Shown here piece by piece: positions 27,875 to 36,800 of a stretch of DNA of 64,000 nt (its first letter is position 1; each line of letters opens with the position of its first letter). The notes under the pieces are model-generated. The model did no database searches. It was not told the DNA's origin and was given only the letters and a program-made list of their open reading frames with translations. This DNA comes from Nitrospira sp. (GTDB taxonomy: Bacteria; Nitrospirota; Nitrospiria; Nitrospirales; Nitrospiraceae). The translations under genes and the position numbers were made by a program. The stretch lies in assembly GCA_031315995.1 (NCBI GenBank), contig JALDRG010000004.1, forward strand, positions 62,001 through 126,000. The letters are read 5' to 3'.

Positions 27875-28954
27875 ATGCCGCTGATCTGGTGTTCCATCTC
27901 CGGCCACGGCTACGGGCATGCGGCGCAAGTCGTGCCGGTACTCAATGCCTTGGGACGGCTGGTCCCGAATCTCCGCGCCGTTCTGCGGACCACCGTCCCC
28001 GCCGACTTCTTCGAACCGCGCCTCACCATTCCGTGGCAACTCAATGCCGGGCAGCAGGATGTGGGCTGCATCCAGGACGGCCCGCTGGCGATCGATGTCC
28101 CCGGAACCTGGGCGGCTCACTCGACGCTGCATGCCGAGTGGGAACAGAAGGTCGAGGCGGAAGCGGAGCTCATCCGCGCCGCCGGGCCTGCCTGTGTCCT
28201 CTCCGATATCTCGCATCTGGGAATTGCCGCCGGCGCCACCGCTGGTCTCCCGACCCTTGGCCTCTGCTCACTGTCGTGGGATCTGATCTTGGAGCCATTC
28301 GTCGATCCCACCCGGCCTGAGCAGACCGTCATCCTTCGTCAGATTCGCGAGGCCTATGCGCGGGCCGACTGCCTCCTGCGCGTGGCGCCGGCCCTCGCCG
28401 TTACCGCGTTTCACAAGGTTCGGGAGATCGGCCCCATCGCGGAACCCGCCGATCCTCAACCCCTGCAGCTCCGGAAAGCCGTCGGCGCAGAAGAGTCGGA
28501 GCATGTCGTACTAGTCGGGTTCGGCGGCATTGCCCTCCGACAGTTGCCCTTCAATCAGATGGAAGCGATGGGCGGCTCTCGCTTCATCGTGGACGGAACC
28601 GTGCCGGGCGGGCTCACTCGCGTCAGGTCGCTTGCGTCCCTGGGCCTGACGTTTAAAACAGTGATGGCGTCTGTGGACGTCATCCTCACCAAACCAGGCT
28701 ACGGCACTATCGTCGAAGCTGTGGCTCTGGACACCCCGGTCGTCTATGTACGCCGCTACAATTTCGCGGATGAGCCGCCGCTCGTCGAGTACCTTCACCG
28801 ATATGGCCGGGGTCTCGAGCTCCCCCTCGCAGATTTTCAACAGGGGCGATGGGAGCCGACCCTACGACACGTCTTGGCCCAGCCTCCCGCCTCGGTGCCT
28901 CCACCGCTGTCCGGCGCCCGGGATGCCGCGCAGATCCTCAAAGACTACGTATGA
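27875..28954 (+). CDS. Glycosyltransferase-like protein (GT-B fold)
   Basis: A 359-residue protein. The N-terminal phrase ISGHGYGHAAQVVPVLNALG and the C-terminal nucleotide-sugar-side segment DVILTKPGYGTIVEAVALDT with PVVYVRRYNFADEPPLVEYL resemble MurG-type GT-B enzymes, and especially the glycosyltransferase-like part joined to L-arabinokinase/galactokinase-like proteins. It lacks a membrane anchor. Donor and acceptor cannot be assigned. It has no obvious operon partner, and the sigma factor gene follows 139 bases later. Confidence 0.68.
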   Translation: MPLIWCSISGHGYGHAAQVVPVLNALGRLVPNLRAVLRTTVPADFFEPRLTIPWQLNAGQQDVGCIQDGPLAIDVPGTWAAHSTLHAEWEQKVEAEAELIRAAGPACVLSDISHLGIAAGATAGLPTLGLCSLSWDLILEPFVDPTRPEQTVILRQIREAYARADCLLRVAPALAVTAFHKVREIGPIAEPADPQPLQLRKAVGAEESEHVVLVGFGGIALRQLPFNQMEAMGGSRFIVDGTVPGGLTRVRSLASLGLTFKTVMASVDVILTKPGYGTIVEAVALDTPVVYVRRYNFADEPPLVEYLHRYGRGLELPLADFQQGRWEPTLRHVLAQPPASVPPPLSGARDAAQILKDYV

Positions 28955-29093
28955 GACTACCCTGCCCATCGACCATTCGCCTAGCCGCCGTGGATCGCCG
29001 CTGACCGTCTCCGCGACCACCTAAATCCTGCGTCCGGTCCCGCCGACCTATTCTCACATCCGATTAGTCGTTTCTCTCGTACAGTGTTATAGT

Positions 29094-29747
29094 GTGCCCT
29101 ATTCTGACCCAGAGGATTGCCGCCCGCGCCTAGGCGACTGCATGGAAGCTGCCTCCCGACAAGCCGCATCGACGATCGAACCCAAGCTCCTGGCCCGCGT
29201 CGCCAAGGGTGACCAACAGGCATTCGGCCAATTGTACGATCAATCGAGCTCGCTCCTCTTCACCCTCGCATACCGCATCTTGAGCGATCGCGATGAGGCG
29301 GCGGAATTACTCCAGGAGGTGTACCTGGAGGTCTGGCGCAAAATCGCGAAATACGATGTCGGCCGTGGAAGCCCGATCGCCTGGCTGGTGACCCTCACGC
29401 GCAGTCGCGCCATCGACCGGCTTCGTGCACGGGCGTCACGCGGTCAACATCTCGTGGCCGACTCGTTCGACCATCCCCTGGTGTCCCACACGCCCGATGT
29501 CAGCCAGAATCCGTACGAAGCCCGTGAAGACACGGAACTGCGGCAGATGATGGCCAAGGCCATTCTCGAACTGCCGCTCCCGCAACAGCAGGCGATCGAG
29601 ATGGCGTTTTACCAGGGCCTGACCCATACGGAGATCGCCGCCAAACTGAATCAACCGTTGGGAACGGTGAAAACACGCATCAAACTGGCCATGAGCAAGC
29701 TCCGCGCATCCTTGCAGCACACATTGCCGCCGGGTGAGGCACTATGA
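29094..29747 (+). CDS. ECF RNA polymerase sigma factor
   Basis: A 217-residue group 4 sigma factor. Region 2 is clear (LLFTLAYRILSDRDEAAELL; QEVYLEVWRKIAKYD) and region 4 shows the helix-turn-helix (TEIAAKLNQPLGTVKTRIKL). The start is uncertain between GTG at 29094 and ATG at 29142. The stop overlaps the anti-sigma gene by ATGA. The sequence and partner are of the SigK/RskA type. Confidence 0.9.
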   Translation: MPYSDPEDCRPRLGDCMEAASRQAASTIEPKLLARVAKGDQQAFGQLYDQSSSLLFTLAYRILSDRDEAAELLQEVYLEVWRKIAKYDVGRGSPIAWLVTLTRSRAIDRLRARASRGQHLVADSFDHPLVSHTPDVSQNPYEAREDTELRQMMAKAILELPLPQQQAIEMAFYQGLTHTEIAAKLNQPLGTVKTRIKLAMSKLRASLQHTLPPGEAL

Positions 29748-30760
29748 CGCACGAGGAGCTCGAAGAAGCGGTTCCCCTCTATGCGATCGGCGCCCTTGAA
29801 CGCTCGGAGCGGCAAGCCATCGAAGCGCATCTGTTGTCGGGATGCGCGGCCTGTCATGCGGCCCTGAAGGACTATCAAACCGTGGCGTCCCTGCTGCCCT
29901 TCGGGCTCACACCGGCGACCCCTCCCAATACGTTGAAAGCCAAGATCATGATGGCGCCGCCGCCGATCCCCGGCGCAGCCGAGCCGGAACAGGCCGGCTC
30001 TAAATCAAGCTTGGAACCCGGCGAATGGATGAACCACCTGTTCCCGCCGATCGCGCCGGCTCGTTCCATGCCGTTCCGTCTGGCGATGGGATTTGCCGCC
30101 GTCCTGATCATTGCGGGGGGCGGGTATCTGGCCTGGCTGTCCTATACGCAGACCACTGAACGTTCGGGCGAGATCCAACAACTGCAAGCCGCCGCGCAAC
30201 AAGAGACCGCCCGTGTGGCAGCCTTGCAATTGGAGCTGCAACAGAAAGACCAGACCATCGGCACCCTCAAATCGGAGATGGACCAACGGGTCACGGAAAT
30301 TGCTGAGCTACGCGATCAGTTGCTGCAGCGGGAAGCGGAGTTGGACGATGCGCACACGTTACTGACCCAACGCGACACTTCCCAGCAGCGGGTCGCCCGC
30401 CAGAACGAGGAGTTCGCCGGACTGTTCAAAAATCCGTCCTCAAAAGTCGTCTCGCTGGCCGGCTCCGACATGGCCAAGTCGGCAGGCGCTTTCATCCTGT
30501 ACGACCCGGCGACCAAGAAGGCCTGGCTCTACGCTTATAACCTGCCCGCCTTGCCCAGCGGCAAGGTGTATCAGCTCTGGGCAATCGACGACAAACCGAT
30601 GAGCGCGGGAGTCTTCGGACTCGATACGGGCCAGAAGGCCCGCATGCTGATCAAGAATCTGGCCGAGTTTTCGCGGATGAAAAAATTCGCCGTCACGGTG
30701 GAGCCGGACGGTGGACGCCCGGAACCAACGGGGGCGATCTATTTGATCGGGCAGATCTAA
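29744..30760 (+). CDS. Membrane anti-sigma factor (RskA family)
   Basis: A 338-residue protein that should hold the upstream sigma factor at the membrane until a signal arrives. Residues 1-60 form the cytosolic sigma-binding domain with a zinc-type motif (EAHLLSGCAACHAAL, His29, Cys34, Cys37). A single transmembrane helix spans about 112-134. Residues 138-225 are a long coiled coil, an unusual periplasmic stalk. Residues 228-338 match the RskA C-terminal domain (GAFILYDPATKKAWLYAYNL; KVYQLWAIDDKPMSAGVFGL). Four-base ATGA overlap with the sigma gene indicates translational coupling. Confidence 0.88.
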   Translation: MTHEELEEAVPLYAIGALERSERQAIEAHLLSGCAACHAALKDYQTVASLLPFGLTPATPPNTLKAKIMMAPPPIPGAAEPEQAGSKSSLEPGEWMNHLFPPIAPARSMPFRLAMGFAAVLIIAGGGYLAWLSYTQTTERSGEIQQLQAAAQQETARVAALQLELQQKDQTIGTLKSEMDQRVTEIAELRDQLLQREAELDDAHTLLTQRDTSQQRVARQNEEFAGLFKNPSSKVVSLAGSDMAKSAGAFILYDPATKKAWLYAYNLPALPSGKVYQLWAIDDKPMSAGVFGLDTGQKARMLIKNLAEFSRMKKFAVTVEPDGGRPEPTGAIYLIGQI

Positions 30761-30887
30761 TCGGCCGCGTGATCCGGCCTTCCCGCCCCTCTCCCGCTGC
30801 CATTCCACAGGCGGAACGTGCTAGCATGCACGCGTAGCGCTCACTGTCACAGACGTCTCATCCTGACCAAAATCGGCCGACGCCACG

Positions 30888-31376
30888 ATGCCCGCCTCCG
30901 ACGATCTCGACGCTCGCTTCATGCAACAGGCCTTGACGTGCGCGCGCGCGGCGACGCTGGTCGGCGAAGTACCGATCGCCGCGCTCCTGGTGCGTGACGG
31001 CATCGTGGTGGCCGAAGCGCACAATCTCCGGGAAACCCGGCAAGACCCCACGGCCCACGCGGAAATGCTCGTGATTCAGGACGCGGCGCGGCAGACGGGC
31101 AGCTGGCGCCTTACCGGCACCACGCTCTACGTCACGCTGGAACCCTGTGCCATGTGCATCGGGGCGATCGTGCTGGCTCGCATTCCCCGGCTCGTATTCG
31201 GCGCCAGCGATCCGAAGGCCGGCGCCTGCGGGTCCATCATGAATATTCCCCCCGAGCCGCGGTTGAACCATCGCGTGGAGGTCGTCGGGGAGGTGTGCGC
31301 GGAAGAGAGTCAGCATCTGTTGCAGACATTCTTTCGTGAGCTGAGAAAAGACGCCACCCGGCGAGAGACGACTTAA
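30888..31376 (+). CDS. tadA: tRNA-specific adenosine deaminase
   Basis: Converts A34 to inosine in tRNA-Arg(ACG). The zinc site is complete: His57 and catalytic Glu59 in HAEM, and Cys87 and Cys90 in PCAMCIGA. FGASDPKAGACGS and the closing RVEVVGEVCAEESQHLLQTF are typical of TadA. The length of 162 residues is normal. The gene ends 4 bases into the convergent phosphopantetheinyl transferase gene. Confidence 0.93.
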   Translation: MPASDDLDARFMQQALTCARAATLVGEVPIAALLVRDGIVVAEAHNLRETRQDPTAHAEMLVIQDAARQTGSWRLTGTTLYVTLEPCAMCIGAIVLARIPRLVFGASDPKAGACGSIMNIPPEPRLNHRVEVVGEVCAEESQHLLQTFFRELRKDATRRETT

Positions 31377-32101
31377 CGAAGCGAGGATTCACTCACATGG
31401 AACATCTGCGCCTGCCACGCTTTGCCTTCCACCGCCAGCGCCCCCGCCATGTGGGCGTCGAGCGAGAGGGACTGAACGTGCCAGTTCGTGTCGAGGGCTC
31501 CGGTGTCGGTCTCACGCACCTGCGCAAGCGCCGACTGGTCATCGAACAGGATTTCGAATCGATCCAGCCCAAGCGATAACCCGATGCCCCGTCCTTTCAA
31601 ATAGGCTTCCTTCGCCGTCCAATACCGATAGAACAGCCGCTGCCGAGCATCATCGGAAGCCTCCGCCACGTGCCGTGATTCGCTTGCGGCAAAAAACCGT
31701 TCCGCGAGCTTGATCGCCTCCACCTCGGGTCTGCACGCCTCCACATCCACCCCGACGGCCCGACCGCGTGCCACTGCCACCAGGGCATACTCCCCTGAAT
31801 GGGACAAGCTGAACTGGATCTCCTGTGCGGCACCGGACAACCGGTTCAGCGTCGGCTTGCCATAGGCTCCGGTCGCGAACTCGATCTCAGCGGCTTCCTT
31901 GTCGATGTACCGGGAGAGAATGGCTCGCAGCACACCATGCGACAGGATGAAGCGGTGCCGGTCCCGTTCAAAAGCAAACCGGGCCGCGCGGGTCTGTTCA
32001 TCACTTGAAAGGAGCGCGGCAAGGGCCGTACGGTCCTTGCCGCACCAGGTAAGATCGCAGAACCAGACATGCACATCTTTCCGGCTAAGAGGGGGTGACA
32101 T
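31373..32101 (-). CDS. 4'-phosphopantetheinyl transferase (Sfp type)
   Basis: Loads phosphopantetheine from CoA onto carrier-domain serines. It is very likely the activator of the three carrier domains of the NRPS in the same operon. The magnesium and CoA motifs are present: GVDVEACRPEVEAI and YRYWTAKEAYLKGRGIGLSL. The ORF reaches back to a TTG at 32161. The ATG at 32101 (MSPPLSRKDVHVWF) gives a family-typical N-terminus, and ATG 32137 is an alternative. It is the third gene of the minus-strand biosynthetic operon, 66 bases after the exporter stop. Confidence 0.9.
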   Translation of the reverse strand: MSPPLSRKDVHVWFCDLTWCGKDRTALAALLSSDEQTRAARFAFERDRHRFILSHGVLRAILSRYIDKEAAEIEFATGAYGKPTLNRLSGAAQEIQFSLSHSGEYALVAVARGRAVGVDVEACRPEVEAIKLAERFFAASESRHVAEASDDARQRLFYRYWTAKEAYLKGRGIGLSLGLDRFEILFDDQSALAQVRETDTGALDTNWHVQSLSLDAHMAGALAVEGKAWQAQMFHVSESSLR

Positions 32102-32167
32102 CGAAATCTCTGGAAGGAAGATCAGCAACCCGGACATGGTTCGACAGGCATTCCTACACAACCCACG

Positions 32168-33865
32168 TTACACCGAGGACCGGACGACCGGCTTCAAGAT
32201 CGGCGTCGGACGTCGCGTCATCCCGGAGGCCGTCTCGCTCAAGGTCTCCACGATTTTGCCTTCGTCCAGTTTTAACACGCGGTCGCCCACATGGAAATAC
32301 CGATCATCATGGGTCACCACAATGACGCCCTTCCCTCGCGCCCGCAGCTCCGGCAACAGCTCACCGTAAAAGACCTCTTTGTATTGCGGGTCCTGATCGG
32401 CCGCCCATTCGTCGAACACATAAAACGGTCGATCCTCCAACATCGCGGTGACGAGGACGAGGCGTTTCCGCTGACCCTGCGACAAGTTGATCGTGGAATA
32501 TTCGCCGTCCTGGATGGAGACCTTGTGCTGAATCCGGAGCGTCTTCAACCAGCCATCCGCTTGACTCGCGATCAAGGCCGGATCAAGCCCTAACAGTTTC
32601 TTGAACAGATAAAAATCGGAAAAGACCGCCGCAAAATGCTGCCGATACCAGTCCTGCGTCGCGGACGCGATCGTTTCGCCGTTGAGCGTGACCTCTCCCT
32701 GTTGCGGGAGATACAGTCCCGTGAGCACCTTCACAAAGGTCGACTTCCCGCTGCCGTTTCCCCCGATGATAAAGACCAGCTCGCCGGTCCTGATCGTCAC
32801 ATCCAACGGCCCGAGGCTGAACGACCGTTCATCTTCGCCGTTCGGCTCGTAGGAAAAAATCGCCTTCGAAAACTCCACCACCTGGGCACCTTGCGCCACC
32901 GGACGCTCGGCTCCCCCTTCCCGACTCCCTTCATTCAACGCCAGCCCCAACGATTCGATTTTTTCCAACGCCACCTGTCCGCGGCTCAAGGTGGGCACCA
33001 TTCCGAGCAATCCCCACATCGGACCGATCATATAGAGCATGGCGAACGCATACCCGGTCAGGGCCTCGCCGGACAACGACAACAGTCTGGGAAACAAGAG
33101 GAGAATCACCCCGATCAATCCGTAAAAGAGCACCTGCGTCCAGGAATCGGTCGTGAGGTATTGCTTCGTCGTCACCAGATTGTAATGGCGCAGCGACTCG
33201 GCAGCCTGCCGGATATCCGAATCGACGAACGCTTCTCGACGCCCGCGATGCAACATCAACTCTTTCATCCCCTCCGTCAGACTGCGGAAATGCTCAAAGA
33301 GGGCCCCTTTCGCCTCGCGCACCGCAAGCGACGACCGGAGCACCCGATGATAGAGCTGACGATACCCCAGCAACCCCAACACAGACAGGATGACGACCCC
33401 AAGAAAGGCCTGCCAGGAAAGCCATGCGAGATAGAGCGAGCAGCCGGCAAGAATGGCGATATTGATCGCCAAGCCCGGCAACCCGTTGACCGCCCAGGCC
33501 ATGGCGTTCGTGTCATCCGTCAGCGTCGCCAGAATGTCAGGCGCTCCGCGCCGCTCCAACGTGCGGTAGGGCGCTCGTACGACTTTCCAGCAAAGTTCCA
33601 TCCCCAGATTTAGGATCGTTTTCTGCGCGAAGGTGACGAGCAACAATTGGGAGAGATAGTTCGACAGGACCTTCAGCACCGCCAGCCCGATAAACGCGAC
33701 GGCAAACAGCTCCGAGGTCGCCCCCGCTCCATTGATGAGCTTGTTGATGACAGCCAGCAGGCCTACACTGGAGAGACCGGCCACCAATCCGGTCACGACC
33801 ATCAGCACCATCATGGTTCTGGCGTCTCGTAGCAGGAACAGGAGGAACCGATACATTTTCATCAT
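32168..33865 (-). CDS. Cyclic-peptide-type ABC exporter (PvdE/SyrD family)
   Basis: A 565-residue fused ABC transporter. Six transmembrane helices lie in residues about 10-310, followed by a nucleotide-binding domain with Walker A GGNGSGKST, signature LSQGQRKRLVL and Walker B PFYVFDEWAADQDP. The membrane half (RFLLFLLRDARTMMVLMVVTG) and FDEW in place of the usual DEPT fit the cyclic peptide/siderophore precursor exporters such as PvdE and SyrD. It lies 26 bases after the NRPS stop and so should export the NRPS product or precursor across the inner membrane. Confidence 0.9.
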   Translation of the reverse strand: MMKMYRFLLFLLRDARTMMVLMVVTGLVAGLSSVGLLAVINKLINGAGATSELFAVAFIGLAVLKVLSNYLSQLLLVTFAQKTILNLGMELCWKVVRAPYRTLERRGAPDILATLTDDTNAMAWAVNGLPGLAINIAILAGCSLYLAWLSWQAFLGVVILSVLGLLGYRQLYHRVLRSSLAVREAKGALFEHFRSLTEGMKELMLHRGRREAFVDSDIRQAAESLRHYNLVTTKQYLTTDSWTQVLFYGLIGVILLLFPRLLSLSGEALTGYAFAMLYMIGPMWGLLGMVPTLSRGQVALEKIESLGLALNEGSREGGAERPVAQGAQVVEFSKAIFSYEPNGEDERSFSLGPLDVTIRTGELVFIIGGNGSGKSTFVKVLTGLYLPQQGEVTLNGETIASATQDWYRQHFAAVFSDFYLFKKLLGLDPALIASQADGWLKTLRIQHKVSIQDGEYSTINLSQGQRKRLVLVTAMLEDRPFYVFDEWAADQDPQYKEVFYGELLPELRARGKGVIVVTHDDRYFHVGDRVLKLDEGKIVETLSETASGMTRRPTPILKPVVRSSV

Positions 33866-33891
33866 GGTGAGGTGACTGTGCTCCCACCGTC

Positions 33892-36800
33892 CTAGGCGGC
33901 TTTCGAGGACGGTCCCTGTCCCCGATCATCCGGCTTCTGCTGGAGCCTCGTCCAGGCGTCCTGCCAAAAGGTCTTCAGATGGGTCGCCAGCTCCTGCACA
34001 TGCGGCGCGACGAATAACCGACCCGAATCTTCCGCCGGCAGGTAGATCGTACGGCTCATCCCCATCGCGGACTCACCGAAGACCAACCGCGTATCATCGC
34101 TGGAATGGGTGAGCGGATGCTTGGAGGCAATCACGTTCAAGACCTGCCCGCGGAATGGTTTCAAATGGTAGCGCGCGACCGCGTGGAAGGTGGCATAGGT
34201 CACCTGATCTTTGTACAGAAACTCGTCTTGATGCTCCGCGACTTCGGTATGGTGCATGAGATTCCAGAGCCGTTTCACCTTGCCCTTCCAGAATGACGCC
34301 CAGTCATGCATCGGCAGTTTCCGCATGAGGCGCAGGTATGTCGTGATCTTCACCCACACGAACAGGATGGGCCAGAGCAAGTACGGCGGGCGACTCCAGT
34401 GCGTCAGGTAGGATCGCGGATGCCAGGATTCCATGACGACCAGAATCACCTCTTCGCCCAGTGCCGTGAGCTGTTGGGCGATCTCATAGGCCGCCAGACC
34501 GCCCGTACAGGTTCCGCCGATGAGATACGGCCCGTGGGGCTGAACCGATCGGATCTCGTCGATGTAATGCGCGGCCATCTCCTCGACCCGCATAAACGGC
34601 TTTTCTTTGCCATCGAGGCCGCGAGCCTGCAGTCCATAAAATGGTTGAGCGTCCCCCAGCAACGTGGCCAGGCGGGCAAACACGAGCACATTGCCCCCGA
34701 CCCCCGGGACTGCAAAAAAGGGAGGATGCTTCCCCTCTGCTTGGATCGCAACCAAGGACCGCCAGCGTACCGTACACCCTTCATCGGTCAGCACATCGGC
34801 CAATTGTTCGATCGTGGGCGCCTGAAAGAGGATCGCCATCGGTAGGCGTATGCCGAAGGTCTGCTCGATGGCGCTGAACATCCGGAGCGCCAGCAGCGAA
34901 TAACCGCCCAGCGCGAAGAAGTTGTCGCGCATGCCGATCGGCGTAATTCCTAGGACCTGCTCCCAGATCGCCGCTACCTGCAATTCCACTCGATTCCTCG
35001 GCTCGATGGCCTGGGCGCTGTCATGCACCGGCTCCGCCGACGGAACCGGCAAAGCCTGGCGATCCACCTTCCCGTTCGGCGTGAGGGGAAATTCCGTGAG
35101 TGGGACGATCGCAGCCGGCACCATATAGTCAGGCACCATGTCGCGAAGCGCGCGGCGCAGTGTCTGAGGATCGCAGCTGCGGCCATCCCTCGCGACCACA
35201 TAGGCCACCAGCCTCTTGTCACCGGGTGCATCTTCCCGCACGATGACCACCGCTTGCTTGACGGTCGGATCGTCCGCCAGCACCGCCTCGATTTCTCCCA
35301 GCTCGATACGGAAGCCGCGTAATTTGACCTGATAGTCGATACGTCCGACGTAATCCAATTTCCCGTCGGGCAACCATTTGACCTGGTCTCCCGTGCGGTA
35401 AAGCCGCTCGCCCGTCCGGAAGGGACTGGGAACAAAGCGCTCCGCCGTCAACTGCGGATTCCCTCGATATCCCCGCGCCAACCCCATCCCGCCGATATAC
35501 AGTTCTCCCGGTATCCCGATCGGCACCGGCTCCCGGTTCGAATCCAACACGTAGACCTGCGTGTTGGCGATGGGTCGTCCGAGCGCAATCGTCCGTTCAG
35601 CGCTGCGTACCCGTTCCAACGTCGACCAAATCGTGGTCTCCGTCGGTCCGTAGACATTCCACACCGATCCCGCTCGTACGAGCAGTTCCTGGGCCAATTC
35701 ACGAGGCAACGCTTCTCCGCCGCATAGCACTTTGAGATGTCGCCCGCCTTGCCATCCAGATTGCAAGACCATCCGCCAGGTTGCAGGCGTCGCCTGCATG
35801 ACCGTGACTCCACCCTGGTCCAGCTCGTGTTGCAGCCACTCTCCTTCCATCGCGTGAAGACGGCTCGCCAGCAGAATACGCGCCCCGACCAACAGCGGAA
35901 GATAGAGTTCCAGGCCGGCGATATCGAACGACAGCGGCGTGACGGCCAGCAGCACGTCCTGGCGTCCCATTCCAGGCTCCTGTTGCATGGAGCGGAGAAA
36001 ATTCACCAACCCGCGATGTTCGATCTCGACCCCCTTCGGCTGGCCCGTGGATCCCGAGGTAAACAGCACATAGACCAGATGCTCGGGCCGGGCGAGTGGT
36101 GCGGGATTACTCTCGGGATATCGCGAGAGCGCCTCCGCTTCCTGATCCAGACATACGACCCGGAGCTGATGCTGCGGAAGCCCGGCGAGCAGCGTGGACT
36201 CAGTTACGAGCACCGCCGCGTGACTGGCCTCGATCATCGCCGCCAGCCTGCGGATCGGCAAGCCGGGAACCAGCGGGAGGTAGGCCCCGCCGGCTTTCAT
36301 GACGGCCAACAGACTGATCAGGAGGTCCGGCGAGCGCTCCAGGAACACCGGCACCACCACATCCGGTCCGACCCCCTGCTCACGCAAGTGATGCGCCAGG
36401 CGGTTCGCGCGGCGATTCAGCTCCGCATACGACACTTCCTCATCCTCGAAAACCACGGCGACCGCATCGGGACTGTCCCGGACCTGCGCCTCGAACAATT
36501 GCGGGAAACAGGCCTCGCGATCCACCGGCTGCTCCGTCGCATTCCATTCACGAAGCATTCGACGTTGTTCCTGTTCCGTGAGGATCGCCACGCGCCCCAG
36601 CTTCTCCTCAGGATGGTCCGCAATCGCCTCCATGAATCGACGATACTGGGCCAGCCAACGCTCGGCCGTGGCGCGATCGAATAGATCCGTATTGAACTCC
36701 AGATAGGCTTTCCGCGAGGCCAGCGGGTCGATGGACAGACCGAGATCCAGCTGTGCCGCGCCTCGGCTCACTTCATAGGGTGTCCAAGACAGATGCTGAA

